Below are positions 1-8,170 of a stretch of DNA of 64,000 bases, one piece after another (position 1 is the first letter of the stretch; every line of letters begins with the position of its first letter). The notes beneath the pieces are model-generated. The model was given only the letters and a program-made list of their open reading frames with translations. It had not been told where the DNA came from and did not search any database. A program made the translations under genes and the position numbers. This DNA comes from Alphaproteobacteria bacterium (GTDB lineage Bacteria > Pseudomonadota > Alphaproteobacteria > Elsterales > Elsteraceae), in NCBI GenBank assembly GCA_004292755.1, contig RDXE01000054.1, positions 1-64,000 of the forward strand. Reading direction: 5' to 3'.

Positions 1-33
1 TAGGGGCTCCCATCCATTTCTGGAGTGAGAGTC

Positions 34-1365
34 ATGGCTACCGTGGACTTCAAGTTGCCGCCGACCTTCCGCCCGAAAAGCCTGGAAGAATGGCGCGCTC
101 AGGCGTCTAGCGCCCGTATCGCGTTTGCGCCATTCGGTGGCGGGCCCTACTTCGGCTACGAGGTTGGGGTGATGGATGCCATGGCCGAGCTGGGCATCCG
201 GCCGGATGTTTATCTGCCAGGCTGCATCGGCAACTTCATGGGCCTGTACCACCTGATGGCAGTGGCTGAGGGCAAGAAGCCGACCCACTATGTGGACGAG
301 TTCGCCTCCGTCGCACTGATGCAAGAGAAGGACTATCTGAAGGCGCCAATTGCGCCGTTCTTTGTCATGCGCGCTGCCCAGTGGGCCAAGGGTTTCGCGG
401 CCTACTATACCTCGCCAGAGGCATGGTCGAACCTGTTCGCGCCGGAATTGTTCCCGGCGGTGTTGACGGCGACCCAAACCTTCGCGATGGACCCGACGGA
501 GCGCAACCTTGGCAAGATGCTGCGGGCCATTGCAGTGTGGCATCCGATGTCGCGCTGGTTCCTGGGCGGCTACTACTTCGCGCCGATTGGCCCGTTCGCT
601 GAATTGTATGACTACAAGGATCCGTTGGGCTGGATTGATCCCTCGCCGCGGTGGGAATCGATCTACCAGCCGGACGCTCCAGTCTTCATGATGTCCTTGC
701 TGCCAGTGGGTGCGCGCGATGTGCGCATCGCCACCAACTGCCTGCAGGCCGAAGAAATTGAGGCGACCCGCAGCCAGGACGTGCATCTGCGCATCCGTGG
801 CCTGGTGGCGGAGGAGGGCACCTGCCTGCCGTTCCAGCCACTCGATGGCCGCCGTTTGGCGTCTGGTTCCAACCTGCCGTGGCTGTCTGCGGAGACGGAG
901 ATTGACGGCGTGTGGTATCGCGAAAGTGCAGTGCGCGACGCCGCCACCTTCGCGCCCGAAGCGCTGGAGCAATTGCCCAACCTGGAACTGATGATCGCGG
1001 TTCAGATTATGGACCCGCGCCAGGGCAACGTGCTGACCATCGACCAGGGCAACCACAACAACTACGCAACTCAAATCACCGAGTTGGTGGCAACCATTGG
1101 CGATGACGACATCGACTCGGCTCAGCAATACTTCCGCGACCGCAAGCAGGATGTCAGCTGGATCATCATTGAGGCCAGCGGCAACACCCAGCCATTCTGG
1201 TCGCTCGAGAACTTCGAGAAGTGCCGCGCCATCGGCCGCGCCTCTGCGCTGCCGAAGCTGAAGGCATGGTTGGAACAGCCGAAGCGCAATGGGGATGGCC
1301 CCACCCCCCCGGCGGCGGCGGCCAAGCCGGTTCCGTTGAAGCCGCGCCGTCCAGCGGCTGAGTAG
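34..1365 (+). CDS. patatin-like protein with Cys in the nucleophile elbow
   Basis: A protein of about 443 residues whose first 110 residues resemble a patatin-like phospholipase fold. A glycine-rich oxyanion loop (GGGPYFGYEVG, about residues 35-45) is followed by ELGIRPDV and then PGCIGN (about 62-67), where patatins have GxSxG. The Ser position aligns with Cys64. A later EIDGVWYRESA segment sits where patatins carry the catalytic Asp. The C-terminus is a Pro/Ala/Lys-rich tail of about 25 residues. I chose ATG 34 over GTG 25 because TGGAG lies 8 bases upstream of it. The stop is 11 bases from the convergent creatininase-family gene. The fold assignment is moderately sure; whether it is an active acyl hydrolase, a Cys-dependent enzyme or a non-catalytic homologue cannot be read from the sequence. 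Confidence 0.65.
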   Translation: MATVDFKLPPTFRPKSLEEWRAQASSARIAFAPFGGGPYFGYEVGVMDAMAELGIRPDVYLPGCIGNFMGLYHLMAVAEGKKPTHYVDEFASVALMQEKDYLKAPIAPFFVMRAAQWAKGFAAYYTSPEAWSNLFAPELFPAVLTATQTFAMDPTERNLGKMLRAIAVWHPMSRWFLGGYYFAPIGPFAELYDYKDPLGWIDPSPRWESIYQPDAPVFMMSLLPVGARDVRIATNCLQAEEIEATRSQDVHLRIRGLVAEEGTCLPFQPLDGRRLASGSNLPWLSAETEIDGVWYRESAVRDAATFAPEALEQLPNLELMIAVQIMDPRQGNVLTIDQGNHNNYATQITELVATIGDDDIDSAQQYFRDRKQDVSWIIIEASGNTQPFWSLENFEKCRAIGRASALPKLKAWLEQPKRNGDGPTPPAAAAKPVPLKPRRPAAE

Positions 1366-1376
1366 ACCCGTTTGTT

Positions 1377-2180
1377 TTAACCCCTGCGGCTGAGGCGGTT
1401 GAGGTCAAAGGCGGCCATCTCGGCCAGCAGGGTAACGAGGCGGGTGGCGGCGTGCTCTACCAGGGCACGCCCCCGCTCTGCATCGGCATCAGTCGCATTC
1501 CCAACGGCTCCGGTCGGGTTCAGGTCATCGGTCATCCAGCCGAAGCCCACGGCACCTTCTGGGGAGAGGATCGCGCACTCCTCAGCCAACTGCTCCGACA
1601 GCGAGGGAAAGGTGCTAGCGCGGTCCATCCGCACCCGATCAGGCGCCAGGTGCAGCATCATGGATGTTTCCACGCTGCCCGCATGAATGCCGTGGGTTAG
1701 CTCGTGCGCGCTGAACAATCCTGGCGGCAATCCCAGCTTCCACCAGCAACAGGTGACGGCGAACAGGCCCAGACGTACGCGCAAGTCGCGGGCCACCAAG
1801 TCCTGGATTTGCGGCTGGCCACCATGGGCGTTCCACAGCAACAGCCGCCGAACCCCAGCGCGCGCAACACTTTCCCCAATTTCGGTCCATAGCCGCAGGA
1901 TGGTTTCCACGCTCAAGCTGAGCGTTCCGGGAAACGCCAAGTGCTCGCTGGAAAGCCCCACGGCTTGGGTTGGCAGCACCAGCACCTCTGCCTCGGCGGG
2001 CAGCTGGGCGATGGCGCGATCCAAGATACCCTCGGCCAGAGTGGTGTCCACCGACACCGGCAGGTGCGGTCCGTGCTGCTCAATCGCAGCAACCGGCAAG
2101 ATCGCAATCGTGCGGTCAGTCACCAGGGATGCGAAGTCAACAGTCGATAAATCGGCCCAGCGATGGCTTGGCAGCGGCAT
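1377..2180 (-). CDS. creatininase-family amidohydrolase
   Basis: A protein of 267 residues belonging to the creatininase/formamide-hydrolase fold, cytoplasmic metal-dependent enzymes that open cyclic amides or cleave C-N bonds. Visible metal-site motifs are EQHGPHLP with a following SVDTTLAEGI Asp, WNAHGGQ (family N-x-H-G-G), and HAGSVETSMML near the middle. ATG 2180 is preferred over upstream in-frame starts because GGGAGG precedes it at normal spacing and the fold begins soon after. It is divergent from the ABC importer and purine-oxidation operon. A role on a purine-derived or hydantoin/creatinine-like ring is plausible from context only; members also act in unrelated pathways, so the substrate is open. 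Confidence 0.82.
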   Translation of the reverse strand: MPLPSHRWADLSTVDFASLVTDRTIAILPVAAIEQHGPHLPVSVDTTLAEGILDRAIAQLPAEAEVLVLPTQAVGLSSEHLAFPGTLSLSVETILRLWTEIGESVARAGVRRLLLWNAHGGQPQIQDLVARDLRVRLGLFAVTCCWWKLGLPPGLFSAHELTHGIHAGSVETSMMLHLAPDRVRMDRASTFPSLSEQLAEECAILSPEGAVGFGWMTDDLNPTGAVGNATDADAERGRALVEHAATRLVTLLAEMAAFDLNRLSRRG

Positions 2181-2434
2181 GGCACAGCTCCTCCCGTCCG
2201 GGTTGGGAGATGGCGGGTTCTGACGGACCTGTCCAGCCTGTTGAAAACCCCTGATTTGGCTGTGGGTCGCCCCAGGGCATGTGCCTAAAAAAGCAGCAGA
2301 GACAGATCGGGCAGTGCAGCGCGCGGCCTGTGCGACTGCCGGTCGCGTGACGGCACGGCGGTTGCAGTTCAAGTGTCAAGCTCACAGCGCCGAAGGCTGC
2401 GGCAGGCCTCTGGCTTTGCGGAAAGGATGATCGG

Positions 2435-3460
2435 ATGAAGCGTGGAGTGTTGGCGTCGGTGATGGCGCTGGGTGTGTCGATGGCGGCGGCGACGGCTGGT
2501 GCTCAAACTCCGACCAATGTTCGCTTCAGCCTGGATTGGGCCTTCCAGGGACCCCAGGCGCCGTTCCTGTTGGCGGTGGAGCGCGGCTATTTCCAGGCCG
2601 AAGGCATCAACATCACCATGGATCGCGGCTTTGGCTCCGGCGACGTGCCGTTGAAGATCCGTGCTGGCACCTATGACATCGGGTTCGCGGACATCAACCC
2701 GACCATTCGCCTGAAGGCGCAGGAGCCAGCGGTGGATCTGGTCGCTGTCGCGATCCTCTACGATGCCTCGCCCTTGGCGGTGATGACGTTGCGCCGTCAG
2801 AACATCACCCGCCCGCAAGACCTTGTGGGCAAAACCTTGGCCGCGCCGGAAGTGGACGCCGGGCGCCAGTTGTTTCCAGCCTTTGCTCGCGCCACCGGTC
2901 TGGCACTGGACAGCGTGCGCTGGATGAACGTTACCCCGCAGCTGCGCGAAACGATGCTGGCCCAGGGGCAGGCCAATGCGATCACTGGTTTCACCACCTC
3001 CGGCATTCTGTCGTTGCGGGCAGCCGGTGTGGCCGATGCTGACATTGTGACCCTGCGCTACCAGGATTTCGGCGTTGCGTTGTTGTCGTCCTCCATCATC
3101 ACCACGCGGGCGTGGGCGAATGCCAACCCGCGGGCGACTACGGGCGTGCTGCGCGCGGTGTTCAAGGCGCACCTGGATGCAATTGCCAATCCGGACGCTG
3201 CAATCCAGGCACTGGTTCGCCGCGACCCGCTGGTCGATCCGCGCATTGAGCGCGACCGCATGATGATGTCGCTGAACGAACTGATGTTGACCCCGCATGT
3301 CCGGGCCACGGGTATTTCTGAGGTTGATCCGGCCCGCCTGCAAGCGGCGATCGACACCGTGCGCACCTCCTTTGGCATTGAACGTGCGGTGCCGGCCGCG
3401 GAAATCTACACCCCGCAGTTTCTGCCGCCGCTCGCTGAGCGGGCCATCCCGCGTAGCTAA
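2435..3460 (+). CDS. ABC transporter periplasmic substrate-binding protein, NMT1/SsuA-like
   Basis: A protein of 341 residues with a Sec signal peptide (MKRG, hydrophobic core, cleavage probably after AGA, residue 23) and an NMT1/SsuA-type solute-binding domain. LDWAFQGPQAPFLLAVERGYF near the mature N-terminus is the family's ligand-pocket start, and later GxGxGDVPLKI and YDIGFADINP follow the NMT1 pattern. It acts in the periplasm and delivers substrate to the ATPase and permease encoded directly downstream (15-base gap). Being first in an operon that continues into urate- and xanthine-type enzymes, it most likely binds a purine or purine-derived ring; this is inference. AAAGGA precedes the ATG. 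The 254-base leader upstream deserves a search for a xanthine-responsive NMT1-motif riboswitch. Confidence 0.87.
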   Translation: MKRGVLASVMALGVSMAAATAGAQTPTNVRFSLDWAFQGPQAPFLLAVERGYFQAEGINITMDRGFGSGDVPLKIRAGTYDIGFADINPTIRLKAQEPAVDLVAVAILYDASPLAVMTLRRQNITRPQDLVGKTLAAPEVDAGRQLFPAFARATGLALDSVRWMNVTPQLRETMLAQGQANAITGFTTSGILSLRAAGVADADIVTLRYQDFGVALLSSSIITTRAWANANPRATTGVLRAVFKAHLDAIANPDAAIQALVRRDPLVDPRIERDRMMMSLNELMLTPHVRATGISEVDPARLQAAIDTVRTSFGIERAVPAAEIYTPQFLPPLAERAIPRS

Positions 3461-3474
3461 GAGGGGTCTCGGCC

Positions 3475-4308
3475 GTGACCCATCCCTTCGTTCATCTTCA
3501 TAGCGTAAGCCTCACCTATGCGGGAGCGGAGGGGGGATCCGGCACGCTTGCCCTGGATGGTTGCACCATGGGGGTTGGCCGCGGCGAGTTTGTCGCCGTG
3601 GTCGGCCCCTCGGGCTGCGGGAAGTCATCCCTGATGAAGCTGGTCACTGGTTTGGTGCCGCCCTCGCGCGGTTCCATCGAGGTTGCCAATGCCGAGGTGA
3701 CTGGACCACTGAAGATCGTGGGCATGGCGTTTCAGAACCCAACGCTGCTGCCATGGCGCACCACGCTGCAAAACGTGATGCTGCCGTTGGAGATTGTTGA
3801 GCCTCACCGCTCCCGTCTGAACCGCGACAAGGCGGCTTATGTGGAGCGTGCCAAGGCCTTGCTTGCCACCGTCGGCTTGGCGGGGTTTGAGGAGAAGCCG
3901 CCCTATCAACTGTCCGGTGGCATGCAGCAGCGGGCCTCGCTCTGCCGTTCACTGATCCACGAGCCCGACCTGTTGATGCTGGACGAGCCCTTCGGCGCCC
4001 TGGACGCGTTCACGCGCGAGGAGCTCTGGGGGGTGCTGCAGGAGGTGTGGATGGAGCGGCGCTTCACCTGCATCCTGGTCACCCACGACCTGCGGGAGGC
4101 CGTCTACCTCGCGGATCGGGTCTTGGTTATGTCCAACCGTCCCGGTCGCATCGTCAGCGAGCACACGGTGTCGCTGCCGCGTCCACGCACCCTGGAGACC
4201 ACGTTCTCCAAGGAGTTTGTTGAGATCACCCATCGCCTGCGCGATGAAATCAGCCGCGTGCGCAAGGGCTTGGACCCCGTTGCCGCGGCACCGGAGCAAG
4301 CAGCATGA
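3475..4308 (+). CDS. ABC transporter ATP-binding protein, NitT/TauT type
   Basis: A protein of 277 residues, the cytoplasmic ATPase of the importer. Walker A GPSGCGKSS is at about 44-52, the Q-loop in AFQNPTLLPW, signature LSGGMQQR from about 146, Walker B LLMLDEPFGALD from about 166 and the H-loop THDL at about 203-206. The TLLPWRT element after the Q-loop is typical of the nitrate/sulfonate/taurine ATPase family. It starts with GTG at 3475, 7 bases after a GAGGGG ribosome site; no ATG gives the complete domain. Its stop overlaps the permease start (ATGA), so translation is probably coupled. All ATPase motifs are intact. Confidence 0.93.
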   Translation: MTHPFVHLHSVSLTYAGAEGGSGTLALDGCTMGVGRGEFVAVVGPSGCGKSSLMKLVTGLVPPSRGSIEVANAEVTGPLKIVGMAFQNPTLLPWRTTLQNVMLPLEIVEPHRSRLNRDKAAYVERAKALLATVGLAGFEEKPPYQLSGGMQQRASLCRSLIHEPDLLMLDEPFGALDAFTREELWGVLQEVWMERRFTCILVTHDLREAVYLADRVLVMSNRPGRIVSEHTVSLPRPRTLETTFSKEFVEITHRLRDEISRVRKGLDPVAAAPEQAA

Positions 4309-5108
4309 GCTGGCGCAGCCTATCCCGCACCCGTCGGATCGAACTGGCCATGCCGTGGTTGGTGACCATCGGCATGCTGGTGGTTTGGGAGGTGGGTGTG
4401 ATCGCCTTCAAGGTGCCGAGCTTCATTCTGCCGGGGCCGGTGGAAGTGTGGCAGGCGCTGGTGCGGTTCAACGGCCCGATCTGGCAGCATGCGGGGCACA
4501 CGCTGTTCACCACCGTGCTGGGGTTTGCCTTCGCCGTGGTGTTTGGCGTGCTGCTGGGGGTGGCAATTGGGTCGTCGCGGCTGGTGTACAACGGGCTCTA
4601 TCCCGTGCTGATCGGCTTTAACTCCGTGCCGAAGGTGGCCGTGGTGCCGGTCTTGGTGGTTTGGTTCGGCATTGGCACGGTGCCAGCCGTGATCACCGCC
4701 TTCATGATCTCTTTCTTCCCGATCGTGGTGAATGTCGCGACGGGCTTGGCCACTGTGGAGCCGGAGTTGTCAGACGTGCTGCGCTCCCTCGGGGCCCGCC
4801 GCCGCGACATTCTGCTCAAGGTCGGCCTGCCGCGGGCGATGCCATATCTCTTTGCGTCCCTGAAGGTTGCCATCACTCTGGCGTTTGTCGGCTCGGTTAT
4901 CTCAGAGACGGTCGCCTCCAATGAGGGGATCGGCTATTTGATGATCCAGGCGTCAAGCCGCTTCCAGATACCGCTGGTGTTTGCAGGCTTGGTGGTGATC
5001 GCGGTGTTGGGGATCGTGATGTATGTGCTCTTCGCTCTGGTGGAACGGCGCTTCACCGGCTGGGCGATGCGCGGCACCCAGTCCGCGACTGTGACCACGG
5101 GCAGCTGA
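4305..5108 (+). CDS. ABC transporter permease, SsuC/TauC type
   Basis: A protein of 267 residues with about six hydrophobic transmembrane segments and a BPD-transp-1 domain. The EAA loop that docks to the ATPase is seen as ELSDVLRSLGARRRDILLKV (about residues 152-172) followed by LPRAMPYL. SEGIGYLM-like sequence (NEGIGYLMIQ) follows, as usual for this subfamily. It completes a binding protein-ATPase-permease importer and overlaps the ATPase gene by 4 bases. A 32-base gap with AGAGGGGG separates it from the FMO-like gene, consistent with one transcript. The transported compound is unknown; purine-type rings are suggested by the downstream enzymes. Confidence 0.92.
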   Translation: MSWRSLSRTRRIELAMPWLVTIGMLVVWEVGVIAFKVPSFILPGPVEVWQALVRFNGPIWQHAGHTLFTTVLGFAFAVVFGVLLGVAIGSSRLVYNGLYPVLIGFNSVPKVAVVPVLVVWFGIGTVPAVITAFMISFFPIVVNVATGLATVEPELSDVLRSLGARRRDILLKVGLPRAMPYLFASLKVAITLAFVGSVISETVASNEGIGYLMIQASSRFQIPLVFAGLVVIAVLGIVMYVLFALVERRFTGWAMRGTQSATVTTGS

Positions 5109-5140
5109 CACCTGTTGCCGATCAGACAGAGGGGGATGCG

Positions 5141-6586
5141 ATGACTGGCCTCGCCGCACTGGAACAAGCCGTCGCCCGCGAGCTTCAGCTGACCGCCTAT
5201 CCCAACAAGCCCTGGGTGCCGGAGCGCCGTCAAGACGGCCAGACCGTGCTGGACGTGCTGGTGGTTGGCGCCGGACAGGGTGGTCTTGCAACGGCATTCG
5301 CCTTGCTGCGCGACCGCATCGACCGGGTGCTGGTGGTGGACGACAACCCCCCAGGGGCGGAGGGGCCGTGGGCCACCTTCGCGCGCATGCATACGCTGCG
5401 TACGCCAAAGCATGTTACCGGCCCCGATCTTGGTCTGCCCTCGCTGACCCCTGAGGCGTGGTATACCGCCCGCTATGGTGGGGAGGCGTGGCAAGGGCTG
5501 GGCAAAATCTCGCGCCTGGACTGGCAAGCCTATCTGGACTGGTTCCGCACGGTCACCCGCCTGCCGATCCGTCACGAAACCAAAGTCGGCGGGCTGGAGC
5601 CGGTTGGCGATCTTTGGCGTGTCCCCCTGATCAGCTCCCGTGGGGAGGAGGTGGTCTGGGCGCGGCGCGTGGTGCTGGCGACCGGTATTGATGGGTCTGG
5701 TGCGTGGGAGGTGCCGGCCTGGGTCACCCGCGATCTGCCCCGTGAGCGCTGGGTCCACACCTCCGACCGCATCGACTATGCCCGCTTTCGGGGCAAACGG
5801 GTTGCCGTGCTGGGCGCCGGCGCTTCGGCCTTTGATTGTGCTGGCACAGCGTTGGAGGCTGGTGCTGCCGAGGTGCGCCTCTATGCGCGGCGGACCGACC
5901 TGCCGTTGGTCAACCCCTATCGGTGGATGGAGCAAACTGGCTTCCTGAAGCACTATTGGTCGCTGCCCGATGATGCCAAATGGCAGATGATGACCCGCAT
6001 CTGGACGATGAATCAGCCGCCAACCACCGACTCGATGGAGCGCTGCCGAAAACACGCCGTGTTTGCCCTCCACACCGGTTGCCAGTGGGAGGGGGCCGTG
6101 GTGGAGGGAGATGCAATCCACTTCCGTGGCACCGCGGCGCCGCCGGCGGATGTGTTGATCCTGGGCACTGGCTTTGTGATCGACCTGTCCCGCCGCCCTG
6201 AATTGGCCCATGTTCATCAGGACATCGCGGTTTGGCGGGATTGCTTCACCCCACCGGCTGAGCTTGCGCATCCGGTCCTCGCCAGTTTCCCCTACTTGGC
6301 GCCTGACTTCTCCCACCTCCCGAAACCGGGCCGCCATGCCCCGCATTTATCCCGGCTGCACACCTACACCTTTGGCGCTATGCCAAGCGCTGGGCTGTCC
6401 GGTGCCTCGATCAGTGGGATGAAGTTCGCGACCCGGCGGCTGGTGGACGGCATCGGCCAATCCCTATGGCTGGAGGATCAGGGTCACCATGTCGCCTCCC
6501 TCCTGGCCTATAACGATCCGGAGTTAGCGGTCGCGCTGGCCACCCCTGATCCACTGCCAGGGGGGACAGCATGGGCGGCCGATTGA
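5141..6586 (+). CDS. FMO-like FAD/NAD(P)H flavoprotein, candidate urate-oxidising enzyme
   Basis: A protein of 481 residues built like a class B flavin monooxygenase. An FAD Rossmann motif [12 protein letters not shown] lies at about 43-54 and a second, NAD(P)H-binding one ([12 protein letters not shown]) at about 222-233. Just before the second is [10 protein letters not shown], resembling the FMO/Baeyer-Villiger fingerprint that ends in H-x3-Y/W. A third nucleotide-type strand, [12 protein letters not shown], is near residue 345. It is not the 385-residue PHBH-like HpxO type. It lies between the importer and uraH, overlapping uraH by 16 bases, while no classical uricase is seen in the window. 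The simplest inference is urate to 5-hydroxyisourate oxidation or another ring hydroxylation. Family placement is firm, reaction is not. Confidence 0.82.
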   Translation: MTGLAALEQAVARELQLTAYPNKPWVPERRQDGQTVLDVLVVGAGQGGLATAFALLRDRIDRVLVVDDNPPGAEGPWATFARMHTLRTPKHVTGPDLGLPSLTPEAWYTARYGGEAWQGLGKISRLDWQAYLDWFRTVTRLPIRHETKVGGLEPVGDLWRVPLISSRGEEVVWARRVVLATGIDGSGAWEVPAWVTRDLPRERWVHTSDRIDYARFRGKRVAVLGAGASAFDCAGTALEAGAAEVRLYARRTDLPLVNPYRWMEQTGFLKHYWSLPDDAKWQMMTRIWTMNQPPTTDSMERCRKHAVFALHTGCQWEGAVVEGDAIHFRGTAAPPADVLILGTGFVIDLSRRPELAHVHQDIAVWRDCFTPPAELAHPVLASFPYLAPDFSHLPKPGRHAPHLSRLHTYTFGAMPSAGLSGASISGMKFATRRLVDGIGQSLWLEDQGHHVASLLAYNDPELAVALATPDPLPGGTAWAAD

Positions 6587-6918
6587 CCACCCACGTTCTC
6601 GACACGGCGCGCGGCTGCCCTGCCAAGGGCGTGGTGGTGGAGTTGGCGCGCCTGGATCACGGCACGGTGATCCCGTTGAAGATGGTCGCCACCAATGCCG
6701 ATGGCCGCACCGATCAACCGCTGTTGAGCGGTGACGAGCTGGTGGCGGGCAGTTACCAGTTGCTGTTCCGCATCGGGGATTACTTCCAGGACACGGGCCT
6801 GACCAACGCCTTTCTGGATGAGGTGCCGATCCGGTTTCGGATCGCCGATGCCAGCGCGCACTATCATGTGCCGCTGCTGGCCAGTCCCTGGTCCTACACC
6901 ACCTATCGCGGAAGCTGA
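6571..6918 (+). CDS. uraH: 5-hydroxyisourate hydrolase (transthyretin-like)
   Basis: A protein of 115 residues, the full length of a bacterial HIU hydrolase, which opens 5-hydroxyisourate to OHCU after urate oxidation. The family landmarks are all present: N-terminal [14 protein letters not shown] with the active-site His, DGRTDQPLL in the middle, [18 protein letters not shown] at the end, with the diagnostic C-terminal YRGS tetrapeptide. No signal peptide is seen, so it is cytoplasmic. The ATG at 6571 follows AGGGGGG and lies inside the end of the FMO-like gene, and a GTG start for the next gene follows its stop by two bases. This is the strongest marker that the operon handles urate. Confidence 0.96.
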   Translation: MGGRLTTHVLDTARGCPAKGVVVELARLDHGTVIPLKMVATNADGRTDQPLLSGDELVAGSYQLLFRIGDYFQDTGLTNAFLDEVPIRFRIADASAHYHVPLLASPWSYTTYRGS

Positions 6919-6920
6919 GC

Positions 6921-7703
6921 GTGGCCGACGGTCTGATTGCCCGGTCCCGGCATCGCATCGGCCCGTTTCATCTACACCGTCCCTCCAGCTTGGCCGAGGC
7001 TTTGGACCTGCTGCCGACAGCCGCCCCCATCGCTGGCGGCGTCGAGTGGGTGGAGGTGATGAAGCGCGGTGGTACCCCCGCGGCCCTGCAAGACATCACT
7101 AAGCTACCCGACCTTGCCACCATCCGTCAGGAGGGGGAGTGGTTGCGCCTGGGTGCGGCCGTGACCCATCGCCAGCTGTTGATTGATCCGATTGTGGAAG
7201 GCGCGGTTGGCGGCTTTCGCCACGTGTGGCGGGAGATTGGCAATCCGCGCATCCGCGCGCAAGGCACCCTCGGTGGCAATCTCGCGGCCAGCAATCCCGT
7301 CTATGACCTGCTGCCAGTGTTGCTGGCCCTGGAGGCGCAGTTGGAGGTTGCCGATGCCAGCGGTACCCAATGCCTGCCCATTCAAGCGCTGGCGCAACGC
7401 CCGCGGCACAGCTTGATCCTGGCTGTGCGGGTGCGCGCAGGCGCGCAACTGGTGTTTGACCGCAGCCTGCGTCCCGTTATCGGGATCGCCGCCGTGCGAC
7501 GGGAGTCGTCCATCCAAGCGGCCATTGTCTGGGCACAGGCGGAGGTGCGCGCCGCCCCCCTCGACGATCCGGCCGACTGGTGCGATCAGCTGCCCCACTG
7601 GGTTGATGATGCCCATGGTACGGCGATCTATCGCGCGGCTGTTGCACCGGTGCTGGCCGCGCGGGCGCGGGCGCGCCTGCTACTCCCCGTGGGTGCCGCA
7701 TGA
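6921..7703 (+). CDS. xanthine-dehydrogenase-type FAD-binding subunit (CoxM/XdhB-like)
   Basis: A protein of 260 residues, the FAD subunit of a three-subunit molybdenum hydroxylase. It passes electrons from the iron-sulfur subunit to FAD and onward. It starts with a FHLHRPSSLAEALDLL segment and IAGGVEWVEVMKRG (FAD-binding), followed by IGNPRIRAQGTLGGNLAAS, a strongly conserved FAD-binding stretch, and DLLPVLLALEA. It starts with GTG at 6921 two bases after the uraH stop and overlaps the 2Fe-2S subunit gene by 4 bases. In operon context it is read as part of a purine or xanthine hydroxylase. Confidence 0.88.
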   Translation: MADGLIARSRHRIGPFHLHRPSSLAEALDLLPTAAPIAGGVEWVEVMKRGGTPAALQDITKLPDLATIRQEGEWLRLGAAVTHRQLLIDPIVEGAVGGFRHVWREIGNPRIRAQGTLGGNLAASNPVYDLLPVLLALEAQLEVADASGTQCLPIQALAQRPRHSLILAVRVRAGAQLVFDRSLRPVIGIAAVRRESSIQAAIVWAQAEVRAAPLDDPADWCDQLPHWVDDAHGTAIYRAAVAPVLAARARARLLLPVGAA

Positions 7704-8170
7704 CCCAGCTGGTGCTGAATGGCCGCGCAGTTACGGCTCCGGCCGATCCCCAGCTGCTGCTGGGCCTCTGGCTACGGGACAGCCAGGGCCTCACTGGCTT
7801 GAAGCTCGCCTGTGACCAGGGCGTGTGCGGCGCTTGCACCGTGCTGGTGAACGACCAGCCGATGGGTGCCTGCCATCTGTTCGTCTGGCAGGTGGAGGGT
7901 CAGCGGGTTGAGACGATTGAGAGCCTTGGCTCGCCAACGCGTCTGCATCCGCTGCAGCAGGCCTTCCATGACCACGGCGCCTTGCAGTGCGGCTTTTGCA
8001 CGCCGGGAATGATCCTGGCAGCCCTTGCCCTGCTGCGCGTCAATCCCCACCCGACACGGGAGGAGGTGCAGGCGGCCCTGTCCGGCAATCTCTGTCGCTG
8101 TACGGGGTACCGGCCAATCATCGATGCCGTGCTGGCAGCGGCCGAGGCGATGGCGGAGAGTCCGCCATGA
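7700..8170 (+). CDS. xanthine-dehydrogenase-type 2Fe-2S subunit (CoxS-like)
   Basis: A protein of 156 residues with two [2Fe-2S] domains. The plant-ferredoxin-like N-terminal centre is ligated by the cysteines of CDQGVCGACTVLV plus a later Cys in GACHLF. The helical C-terminal domain has the second centre's ligands in CGFCTPGMIL and NLCRCTGY. It is the electron-transfer subunit between the molybdenum site and FAD. Length and motif order are standard for the CoxS/XdhA-type small subunit. It overlaps both flanking genes by 4 bases, so the three subunits are probably made together. All eight expected cysteines are present. Confidence 0.94.
   Translation: MTQLVLNGRAVTAPADPQLLLGLWLRDSQGLTGLKLACDQGVCGACTVLVNDQPMGACHLFVWQVEGQRVETIESLGSPTRLHPLQQAFHDHGALQCGFCTPGMILAALALLRVNPHPTREEVQAALSGNLCRCTGYRPIIDAVLAAAEAMAESPP

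Noticed and set aside
4934-6346. 470-codon reading frame antisense to the FMO-like gene
   Set aside because: It is a shadow produced by high GC and has no ribosome site or recognisable domain; the opposite strand encodes a clear flavoprotein.
5141-6586. HpxO-type urate hydroxylase label
   Set aside because: HpxO belongs to the shorter PHBH-like group; this protein has two Rossmann motifs and an FMO/BVMO-like fingerprint.
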